Source: Chara braunii (taxonomy: Eukaryota > Streptophyta > Charophyceae > Charales > Characeae). Taken from it: a DNA stretch of 36,964 bases. The stretch lies in contig BFEA01000383.1 in NCBI GenBank assembly GCA_003427395.1, forward strand, positions 1,471,804-1,508,767, read 5' to 3'. The position numbers and the translations under genes were made by a program. The notes under the pieces are model-generated. The model searched no databases and was not told where the DNA came from. It worked only from the letters and a program-made list of their open reading frames with translations. Shown here piece after piece: positions 29,611 to 36,964 of this stretch; the stretch's first letter is position 1, and each line of letters opens with the position of its first letter.

Positions 29611-29653
29611 GCGAGTGTTGGTCTTCTGACAACAAGCAACCAGGTTCATAATA
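29611..29653 (+). repeat. LTR copy (plus), right end after E; right end of X
   Basis: GCGAGTGTTGGTCTTCTGAC to GGTTCATAATA. Inverted match to 15391-15433 with one difference near the terminus (ATA for ACA). It completes the LTR interrupted at 22924. Its first four bases are the right GCGA duplication of E. Confidence 0.85.
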
Positions 29654-29657
29654 GATG
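29654..29657. repeat. Right target-site duplication of X (GATG)
   Basis: GATG immediately after the X terminus, followed by CACTCTCAAGG of the host frame. Confidence 0.75.
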
Positions 29658-30475
29658 CACTCTCAAGGAGGTGTGACTTCATGGGAGCCATATTCAAGTG
29701 GAGAGTTAGCGACAACCTAATTGACAAAATTGCAAAAATCTATGCAGTTGATCCTATGTATTCTCGGCTAATTGCAGGGCTGGAGGCAGATCTGAGTTCA
29801 ACACCGGATTATACATTGTACAGGGGTTTGTTGTTCATGGAAAGCAAGGACATGCACAAACCTTGAGTGCCACAAGAATTGAGGGCGAACATGCTCTGTG
29901 TACGCCACGACACTCAAAGGCATGTTGGTTTCAAGAAAACCTTTATGAGATTATCACAGTTTTTCTATTGGCCTTTCATGAGGAGTGATGCAGCGGAATA
30001 CGTCAATAGTTGTGCTGTTTGCCACCGAACAAAAAGCTGAGTCATGGATCGTATGGACTTCTGCAACCGACGCCTATACCAAGAGGGTCTAGGGAATCAA
30101 TCTCCATGGATTTCGTAAGTGGGCTGTCAGTGTCAAAGGATAGAAACGACATGCTCTTCGTCATCATTGATCGGTTTTCCAAGTTTATCAGGTTAATAAC
30201 TATGCAAGACGACATTCTTGAGCAAAGGAAGTGGCTAAGTTATTCTAGGTGAGATGCTATTCTGGGTTCCCAAAGGAGATCATCAGCGACAGGGATTCAT
30301 GCTTTACTAGTGAGATGTGAGGCAATCTGATGGAGCTTGTTGGTACTGAACTCAAGATCAGTTCTGCCAATCGGCCCCAAACAGATGGACAGACTAAAGC
30401 ATGAACCGCATTGTTCAGCGGGTGCTGCATCACCTAATAAGGCGTAATCAGATTGAATGGGATTGAAAACTAGCT
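29654..30475 (+). pseudogene. Host Ty3/gypsy element: integrase (right half)
   Basis: The frame resumes after X as DALSRRCDFMGAIFKW, completing the RNase H-integrase border begun at 15390. The zinc finger has VRHDTQRHVGF and NSCAVCHRTK. The core has SMDFVSGLSV (first Asp), VIIDRFSKF, then in another frame ISDRDSCFTS (second Asp) and NRPQTDGQTK. The last residue, catalytic Glu in this motif, reads Lys (AAA), and a one-base loss follows, because MNRIVQRVLHHL continues in another frame. Several stops are present. Catalytically dead. Confidence 0.87.
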
Positions 30476-31233
30476 GAGGTGGAGAATGTTTACAACTCCT
30501 CAGTATACCTATCCACCACGACAATACCTAATGCTCATCACTTTGGATGGAAGCCGTGTACACCAGTTGATTTCCTAGTTCCAGACCGGCAGCAGAAATA
30601 TCCTCCTGGAACAACAACAGAGTTCACCAAGCAGGTCGCTGATGAACTACAACATGCCATCAAGGATATGCAGAAGGTGCATGAACACATGGTTGCTGAA
30701 CCCAATCGAAGCCACAGGCCTTCCCTATGCAAAGAGGGAGATCTCGCCTGGGTCAGCATGGATGAGTTTGCACCAGAGGAAGGACTATCCAATAACCTTA
30801 TGCTGAAGAGGTGTGGGCCTTGGGCGATATTGAAGGTGATAGGGGACAACAGCATAGCCTGATTGATGTGCCACCCCACCTGAGAACTTACCCTGTTTTC
30901 GATGCTTCCAAATTGATGCCGTACACGCCATCCAAGCTCAAGGGTAGACGAAGTACGCATCCACCCACCATGGATGGAAGGGCAGATGTCGAGAAGATTG
31001 TTTATTACTGATATGTACGGAGACCAGGAGGGAGACCAAGAGGGAGACCGAGCAAGATTTATAGAGTCAAGTTCCAATATTACCCAAAAGAGGAAGAAGA
31101 TGAGTGGGTGGACAAAAGTACTCAAATGGAGACAACACCTCGAATTGTAAGCAGATTATTAGAGAACCCTCCAACAGCAAAGGAGAAGAAGAGGATGACT
31201 GCAGCCCAAGTTACTGTATATTTTGTATACTAG
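30476..31233 (+). pseudogene. Host element integrase C-terminus and chromodomain-like tail
   Basis: The 127-codon frame (30479-30862) covers YNSSVYLSTTTIPNAHHFGW, FLVPDRQQKYPPG, REGDL-type KEGDLAWVSMDEF and LKRCGPWAILKVIG. After a frame change it reads IDVPPHLRTYPVFDASKLMPY and MDGRADVEKIVYY, stop, then RGRPSKIYRVKFQYYPKEEE and DEWVDKSTQM, a chromodomain-like segment ending at a TAG at 31233. The order matches gypsy chromoviruses. Confidence 0.82.
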
Positions 31234-31299
31234 ACGTTTGTATTATTCATAGAATTCAATCTCAGTTTACAAACTTGTTAATAAGTTCTCGGGGGACTT

Positions 31300-31317
31300 C
31301 AAACTGAGGCGGAGAGA
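31300..31317 (+). promoter_or_regulatory. Probable polypurine tract of host element
   Basis: CAAACTGAGGCGGAGAGA just before TGTGAACTCGAG. Less pure than the tract of element A. Position at the end of pol supports it. Confidence 0.5.
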
Positions 31318-31933
31318 TGTGAACTCGAGACCTCGCCCAAGAGTGAAAAAAAAAACGAGTTGCGTTTATTTTGTTTTTCAAGTTTGCTGCCAGCCAGATT
31401 CAAACCTGGGACCTCCAAGTAAGCATATTGTTAGCTGATCTTGGACACATAGGACCCTATAGGACCTACACCTCTAAACTTCTCGCGGCCAGAGCCCAGT
31501 AGGACCCTGTATGCCCTGGCAAAATTGGCATAGCAAAAAACGTGACGAGCTAGGACTACAGTTCATTCATTTTTCAGTTTGTGATTTTGGTGAAGTGAAA
31601 AGGAGCAGCAGCAGCGCCAATCTTGGCAGCTGAAGGAGAGCGTTTGGGTGCAGCCATAGGCAGTGTGTTCTGTCTCCTTACTGCACGGTTTTGAGTGTCG
31701 TTTGTTGCAGACTGCTCGGTGCAGCCTGGCCCTCAAGTGGACATCATTTTCTTTATTTTCATCAAGTGTACTGGTGTGATTGAGCAATATGAGCTTGTTG
31801 CAAACATTCTCTTCAATTTCTATCTCCAAGATTGGTATTCACTTCAGTTCGTTCACGTGTTGCACATGGAAAGAAGTTGAGGTTTGCAAACTCCTAACAG
31901 GCTGGCATTTTACAACTTCCCACATGAGCTAAA
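31318..31933 (+). repeat. Possible start of host element 3' LTR
   Basis: Begins TGTGAACTCGAGACC after the polypurine tract. The minus strand at 31420-31390 has a T-arm-like CCAGGTTTGAATCTGG, perhaps from a tRNA-like piece. The 3' end of the LTR and the matching 5' LTR were not found, the latter possibly lost in the gap region. No genes seen. Confidence 0.45.
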
Positions 31934-32960
31934 TGTTACATGCTGAGCCTGCACACGGGCCCCATTTCAGAGGCCGGACGGTTGCTTAGGGGCCCCCGGG
32001 CCGCGTGCCCATCAGACACGCGCCCTGGAGGCCCACGGCGCCCCCCAGGCCGCAGGTTTCGACTACAGGCATCATTTATTTATTTATTTACTTATTTATT
32101 GTTGTCCTATTTTTGTCTGCGCAGAGGACGTTTCGGACTTGCAAGCCCCAAGGCTCCGCCTTGGGCTGGGTACACAGGAGCGAGGCCATTTTTAGGCCAA
32201 CCGTGTTCTTGCAACAGCATCATGGGCTGGTCGAGTGGGCCGTTTGAGGCCAGCATCAGGCGCGCCCAGCCAGGCCCAGCGCTACTTTAGCTGGGCAGCG
32301 GCTGGGCATGGGACACAGGGCGAGTAGCTCACTTCTTGGGCAACACGCTGCTGGAGCAGCACGCGGCACTGCTGCGTTAGGACCTAGAGGTAGAGGACTA
32401 GGTAGGGAGACAGGACAGAGGCCATACCTGCAGCGTTCGAGTACGTACCTGGGTGCCATAGCTGAACTTGGCTACAGCGACCTGCAGCACAGCGTACGCC
32501 CGCGACGTCAGTACTTGGCAGCAGTTCCCTGCAGATGAGACAGTGAGGAGGATGACATCATCTTCTTCTTCTTCTTCTATCTGTTCTCGCCCTCCACCTC
32601 TTCTTCTTCTTCTCATTCTTTCAGAGAGTGAGAGAGAGAGAGGTTACTGGCAGAGGTCACTTCGGGCATGATGTCCGGGATCTGATCCGACATTTTTGTG
32701 GCAGACATTGATTGGACTTTCGACGGGGAGACTATTTTGGACTTCGCTATCACGGTCTTGTCTTCTCCCTCGCCTCCATCTTCGTCTCGCCTCTTCCCCT
32801 ATCCCTCATCCGTGGTATCTCCCCCATGTGTGTGTGCAAGGAGGGACCTTCGTCTATGTGTGCAGTCCCTCCTCCCTCTCTCACATGATTAATGTATGAT
32901 CGGATGTCGCGTCGGTACCTGACAGGTCAGGTCCTATCTTTAAGTCTTCTGTTGCGCTAC
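31934..32960 (+). repeat. LTR-like repeat related to LTR A, opposite orientation
   Basis: Starts TGTTACATGCTGAGCCTGCACACGGG-like, resembling the minus start of LTR A (TGTTACATACTG, then CACACGGG). It contains a TTC tract at 32561-32616 (GAA on the other strand), then diverged matches to the solo LTR such as GGGGAGACTATTTTGGACTT. Its right end is not defined (bound given is approximate) and no target duplication was found. Confidence 0.45.
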
Positions 32961-33001
32961 TTTGTGCCATCTTTGTATGCATCTGGATGTACACTGCTGT
33001 T

Positions 33002-33099
33002 GATGCATTGCTGACACTGCATTGTCCAGTCAAGTCCATTTCATTGCTTGGATGCTTTGCTGACACTGCATTGTCCAGTCAAGTCCATTTCATTGCTTG
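33002..33099. repeat. 49-bp tandem duplication
   Basis: GATGCATTGCTGACACTGCA and CAAGTCCATTTCATTGCTTG repeat at period 49 with one difference (GCATTG/GCTTTG). Confidence 0.95.
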
Positions 33100-33270
33100 G
33101 CTCCCCGTGCATTGCTCGATTGAGCATGCTTCATAAAGATGTACCTGTGTTCAAGCAGCCCCTCCCCGTCCACTTGAACAGCCCCTTGCTCTTGACTCGA
33201 ATACAACTCAGGCCCACCAGGGATTCTTTCACCAAGCGGTCCGTGCTCTGGGCGCAACCTGTTTTTCTCA

Positions 33271-33590
33271 CCACTTCTCCGTCCCTACATGTTGCAACCC
33301 CATAACAGGGTGTGCCACCAGGACTCTTACTACTTTTTGAAGTCTGTAGATTGAGGAAAAAAAAAAAAAAAAAAAAAACACAAGTAACACACATGGAAGT
33401 AATGTCAAAAAACAAAAAACAAAAAGTAACACACATGGAAGTCATGTCCACACACCCACTTCTCCGTCCCTACATGTTACAACCTCGTAACAGGGTGTGC
33501 CACCAGGACTCTTACTCCTTTTCGAAGTTATAGATTAAGAAAAAAAAAACAAAGAACAAACACAAGTAACACACATGGAAGTAATGTCCA
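33271..33590. repeat. 185-bp tandem duplication with poly(A) tracts
   Basis: CCACTTCTCCGTCCCTACAT begins at 33271 and again at 33456. Both copies contain AACAGGGTGTGCCACCAGGA, an A-rich tract (33357-33378; 33540-33550) and AGTAACACACATGGAAGTAA. A third AGTAACACACATGGAAGT word lies between them. The A-tracts suggest retroposed material. Confidence 0.85.
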
Positions 33591-33624
33591 CACAGAGTGA
33601 TAGGGAGAATGCACAGAAATCTAC

Positions 33625-33780
33625 ATACATGGATCGCAACCGCTGTAATTCAAGAACTCGCTTGTAGTAGACGCTCTCAGGATCACCTGCATTATCAAGA
33701 TCATTGGCATAAATAATAGTGCATGAAACTTCATTCTTTTCCAGCTGAAATTTTATCACTTCGAAGTCTTCATAGTCCAT
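33625..33780 (-). CDS. Possible first coding exon, unknown gene
   Basis: The minus ATG at 33780 follows an in-frame TGA. 52 codons run to a donor-like TAT|GTAGAT at 33625, exactly in phase 0. The peptide (MDYEDFEVIKFQLEKNEVSC, then YANDLDNAGDPESVYYKRVL and ELQRLRSMY) has balanced, protein-like composition, while the frame beyond the donor turns into low-complexity repeat. I do not recognise a family. The next exon would lie at lower coordinates, inside repeats, and was not found, so this may be a gene fragment. Confidence 0.35.
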
Positions 33781-33816
33781 TCAGAACAACCCAAGAAGTG
33801 TTACAAGTGAGAAGCT

Positions 33817-33918
33817 GGTGCCCAAGAATAAGCAATAACTAATTAGTAATTAGAAATTACTAACTACTAATTACTAACTAATTAGTAATTAGTAGTTAGT
33901 AATTATTGCTTGAATTCC
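33817..33918. repeat. AT-rich imperfect palindrome
   Basis: AGAATAAGCAATAA on the left pairs with TTATTGCTTGAATTC on the right. Between them lie alternating CTAATTAGTAATTAG/TTAGTAATTAGTAG words that also pair with one another. It could be a small MITE-like hairpin or an expanded palindromic repeat. Confidence 0.75.
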
Positions 33919-34125
33919 TGATGTGCAAGGAAATGAGCAATAGCGAGATGACAATATCCAGATTGCACAATCACATTGAAAGCCAGAAAGTATCACAGTG
34001 ACCAGAAAGCAGCATTGCACCAATATAACACCAATGGAGAATCATAACACTGAAAACCGAATGTCAATGAGAGCTTTCTCTCACCACCACCAACATAAGT
34101 GCCTAGGCCCTTCTCCCTCCTTGGC
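33919..34125. other. Short anonymous spacer
   Basis: Nothing recognised. Confidence 0.4.
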
Positions 34126-34262
34126 GCTCGGCGCCCAGCCTACTCCCTACATAGCTACTATCTGCCTATTAATTGACAATGCAACTGTTGACGTCAGCAG
34201 CCAACGAAGTACTTGAAGATGTCGGCCAGTGCAGACCATCGCCAATACCAGGAATGTGCCCT
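34126..34262 (+). repeat. Inverted repeat pair, left arm
   Basis: GGCGCTCGGCGCCCAG to GTTGACGTCAGCAGCC and ACCAGGAATGTG. Diverged inverted match to 36594-36735. It ends in a small (ATC)n tract. Confidence 0.7.
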
Positions 34263-34363
34263 CACATCGTCATCATCATCATCATCATCCTTCTCTCTCC
34301 CTGGACTTTCACCCACGTCTTCCCTCTGTACACCCGAAGACCACCCCTGCGCCTCACTGTAGT

Positions 34364-34860
34364 TGTTACATACTTCAATGAGTATGGGCAGAACCAAAGA
34401 TCAACCAATATAGGATGAGCATTTATGCAGCGGAAGTCTGATAACGAACTGACTCACATAGACTGACCTACATGGCATCGCTCCACACACATACAATCAT
34501 GAGATGGTGGGGTCTGGGTCATGCATAGACGATACCCAGATCCCGTACACACCTGCACAGATGAAAGGTGGGAGGAGAGACGAAGGAGGTAGGAGGTAGA
34601 TCACACCGATAGGTCACAAGATAAGAGTCCGGTAGGTCTCCNAAATAGTAGTCCAGAATGTCATATAACAAGNTCAAAATGTCGAGGACCAAAGGTCACC
34701 AATGTCGGAGATAACCGAGTCCAGATGTAACCGGTGTCCAACTGTGATGCAGCCGAGTATCAACCTCAACAGTCTCCAAGTCTCCAATCAGGTAAGTACC
34801 ACAGTCTCGTATCACCGAAGTCCAACCCTGATCTCTGTCCAACTGGATAGTCTCCAATCT

Positions 34861-34895
<35 letters not shown>

Positions 34896-35451
34896 AGAAG
34901 AAGAAGAAGAAGAAGAGGAGGAGAGAGAGAGAGAGGGGACTGGCGAGGGAGAGGAGGAGAGATCCTCCAAGCTCCCGGTACCTCAGGCGGTGAGAACCGC
35001 CGTGTAACTCAGTCGCCCGCTGCTGCTCCGCACGCAGCTGCGCTATGCTGCGCGATGCTGCGCTCCTGCTCCAGCCCCTGCGCTAAGTTTAGCGCATCAA
35101 AACAGCGCTCTGGCGCTGACCATACCGTACCGGTACAATGCCGGTAGGTCGATGCCTCTATTGAGGCAGGTACCGGTACTTATACCGGTAGGCCATGGTC
35201 TGGCCTCAATGCTGCGAGGCCAGGCCAAACCCTGGACCGTCCAGATGGACGGTTCAGCCTCAATCGGCGGGTGGCAGCTTCAAGAGCGCCGCCAGGCCCA
35301 AACAAAGTGTCGTTTGGGCCTACCCGCTGGGCTGAGTTAAAAAATCAGGCCTTTAGGGCCTGTAGTCCAAAGGTCGGGCCTTTAGGCCCTGGTGTGTTCC
35401 TCCGGCCCTAAGTCGGGTCCGGTAGGACCCGTGTGAATCGAAGATGTAACA
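34364..35451 (-). repeat. Solo LTR of the element A family
   Basis: The minus orientation starts at 35451 (TGTTACATCTTCG) and ends at 34364 (...GAAGTATGTAACA). Flanked by TAGT on the left (34360-34363) and TAGT on the right (35452-35455), a 4-bp target duplication. No polypurine tract or coding sequence adjoins it. It is internally similar to 2050-3350, including the block before the GAA tract, and contains N codes at 34642 and 34673. Confidence 0.82.
34861..34938. repeat. (GAA)n/(GA)n tract inside the solo LTR
   Basis: About 60 bp of GAA followed by GAGA repeats, at the position homologous to 2558-2796. Confidence 0.95.
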
Positions 35452-35841
35452 TAGTCCAAGGCCCAGCCAGCTACGGAGGCTGGGCTATGGCGCTGCTGAG
35501 GGCAGCACCTTTCTTCTCGCACGACCGCACGCGCACAGCACCTTGCCCTTAGCGCCCAGCAGCACGCGAGCCTACGCTCCGGCACCAGCCCTGGGCCTGT
35601 GCCTGGAAGTTTGTGGCCCAGGGCCTGCATTTCCAGAAAGGCCTGGAAGGCCGAACAAAGTATTTGCACTCTGCCAGGCCCGCCTTCATGTAGTGCGGGC
35701 ACATCTGAAGGGCCCCTTAGGCCTGCCGAGGAGCCTGATCCTCGCAGATGCTCGTGCCATGAATATAGGCATGACAGTCACTTGCTCAGAAGATTGTCGT
35801 GCTGTTTTCTTTTTTTTTTTTCCCTTTCATGTGAAGTTATG
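35452..35841. other. GC-rich GGCC-containing spacer
   Basis: Rich in GGCCC/GGGCC words, similar in style to the LTR interiors. No supported coding frame. Confidence 0.4.
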
Positions 35842-35963
35842 AACAAATTGCAAACCCATGCTTAACCACTAACCTATAATCATCCAAGAACTTAGAACTA
35901 CCAACAAATTGCAAACCCATGCTTAACCACTAACTTATAATCATCCAAGAACTTAGAACTACC
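35842..35963. repeat. 61-bp tandem duplication, two units
   Basis: Units 35842-35902 and 35903-35963 (AACAAATTGCAAACCCATGC to TTAGAACTACC) differ at one base. Confidence 0.97.
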
Positions 35964-36593
35964 AACAGCATGTGCAACAAATCCATTTGTTCTGCCAACA
36001 GAAACAAACGCATCCCTTCGTTTTGTAGGTACCTAGGCTACAAGATTGTGCGAGGCACAGGGCCTCGATATCCCCTACAGGGCCTATTTTTCACACAGTC
36101 GGCCGCCCTAAGTGAAGGCAGGCACGACCGAGGCCTACAGGCCATTTTGGGGTCACCACGCAACTGGGGAAATTCAGGCGGTTGCGCAGCGCCAGTTGGT
36201 TGGAAGCGCCCAGGCCCAGGCTGCCTTTCATTACATGTAACTGAGGCAGGCCCTGGGCCGGATACACAAAGTGGACCGAACAAAGGCTGAGGGCACGGAC
36301 TGAGGCTCAGCCTCGTGGGGCCTACCGGAAGCTTCTGGGCCAGGGTCCAGTACCACATTACCGCACGCAGCAGAAGGCCACTTCGATATAGAGAAGGGCC
36401 TGCCTACGCATTGGACATTCGGGCACTGGGTGCATGCTGCGCTAACGTTGGCCAGGCTCACGCGCTCACGGGCGAGCTGGAAGGAGCAGGCAGCCATAGC
36501 CGAGCTGCGCTGCTGTATGCTGGATGGGGCACATGGTGGTCCTTGGGTGCAAGTGGCCTCTGTGAGTTGGGGAACGAGGTTGTGAGTGACATG
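35964..36593. other. GC-rich anonymous sequence
   Basis: GGCC-rich and LTR-like in style. Frames are about 100 codons on both strands, without motifs and mutually overlapping. Confidence 0.4.
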
Positions 36594-36735
36594 AGAGACA
36601 TACCTGGTGATTGACACGTGCGGCATTGACCGAGATCTGCTCGTACTTCGGAAGCTGTTGACGTCATCAGCGGCATTGTAGTCTAGGCTAGATAGGATCT
36701 GCCATTCGTAGTCTGGGCGCCGAGCGCCAGATAGG
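36594..36735 (-). repeat. Inverted repeat pair, right arm
   Basis: The reverse complement matches 34126-34262: CTCGGCGCCCAG, then GACGTCAACAGC, CCGAAGTAC and CACCAGGTATGTC. The pair encloses the solo LTR. Confidence 0.7.
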
Positions 36736-36964
36736 ATATCAACATTGGTTCTTCGTTGATGATGATGAGACTATTGCAGCATTGTCAATTCTGAGCTTTT
36801 GGTGTGCTCTTATTTGGTGAAACTCGTGATGCAACTCTGCTATTGGTTCGAGGTCATAACTATCTGGTCTCATGTGTATGATGCTGTTTGATTGCTGAAG
36901 TTCGCTATTGCTCATCTTCCTTGCAATTGGCCCGGGCCTACGTGCCCAGACTGGCCGGAAAAAA
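36736..36964. other. Anonymous sequence at window end
   Basis: Nothing recognised. Confidence 0.4.

Larger units (their letters stand above)
15391..29653. mobile_element. Composite insertion X (14.26 kb)
   Basis: X begins TGTTATGAACCTGG and ends CCAGGTTCATAATA. The outer 44 bp are inverted copies differing at one base. Flanking GATG duplications and exact restoration of the host frame (AD|ALSRR) mark it as one insertion event. Contents from left to right are LTR (minus), element C (minus), a duplicated leader with sequencing adapters, LTR copy (plus) with PBS, a short stub, and a second LTR (plus) interrupted by insertion E. Normal elements have both LTRs in the same direction; here both outer ends are the U5 end. 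Confidence 0.75.

Noticed and set aside
31934-33307. Complete LTR ending at CATAACA (33301-33307)
   Set aside because: Flanks TAAA and GGGT do not match, and the end region lacks similarity to the ends of the other LTRs; only the left part is kept as LTR-like.

Overview
The window is repeat-rich eukaryotic nuclear DNA made mostly of layered, decayed LTR retrotransposons. It also carries microsatellites, a minisatellite, scattered single-N ambiguity codes and one 410-bp N gap. The Ty3/gypsy (chromovirus-type) polyproteins look like those I associate with charophyte green algae, with Chara the best guess. That assignment is inference from protein style, not a database result. No bacterial-type operon and no complete host gene is visible.

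Layout. 1-2049: microsatellites, anonymous sequence and one possible internal exon. 2050-6969: element A on the minus strand, with a 1.3-kb 3' LTR holding a long GAA tract, a polypurine tract, and degenerate integrase/chromodomain, RNase H, RT, protease and gag remnants. 6970-13900: mostly non-coding, with three small ORFs that seem related to one another (8550, 11745, 13221). 13901-14310: N gap, followed by a minus-strand gag zinc knuckle. 14625-15390 and 29654-31233: two halves of one plus-strand Ty3/gypsy element (the host element).

The host element is split by insertion X (15391-29653). X is flanked by GATG on both sides, and removing X plus one GATG restores the RNase H-integrase reading frame. 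X contains a minus-strand chromovirus (element C, 16685-21069) and LTR copies in both orientations. Both outer ends of X are the same LTR terminus. The right-hand LTR of X is itself split by insertion E (22925-29610; ends TGTCG...CGACA, flanked by GCGA). E has no recognisable proteins, but holds a tRNA-like sequence, two tandem degenerate pieces of large-subunit rRNA and a 66-bp minisatellite. This gives a three-level nest: host element, then X, then E.

Right of the host element are an LTR-like repeat (31934 onward), tandem duplications, an AT-rich hairpin, one possible first exon (33625-33780, minus) and a solo LTR of the element-A family (34364-35451) flanked by TAGT.

Two perfect 38-bp Nextera mate-pair junction adapters (21253-21290, 21414-21451) remain in the sequence beside a duplicated 112-bp segment. 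This is an assembly artefact, and the structure of X around 21.1-21.5 kb should be treated with caution.
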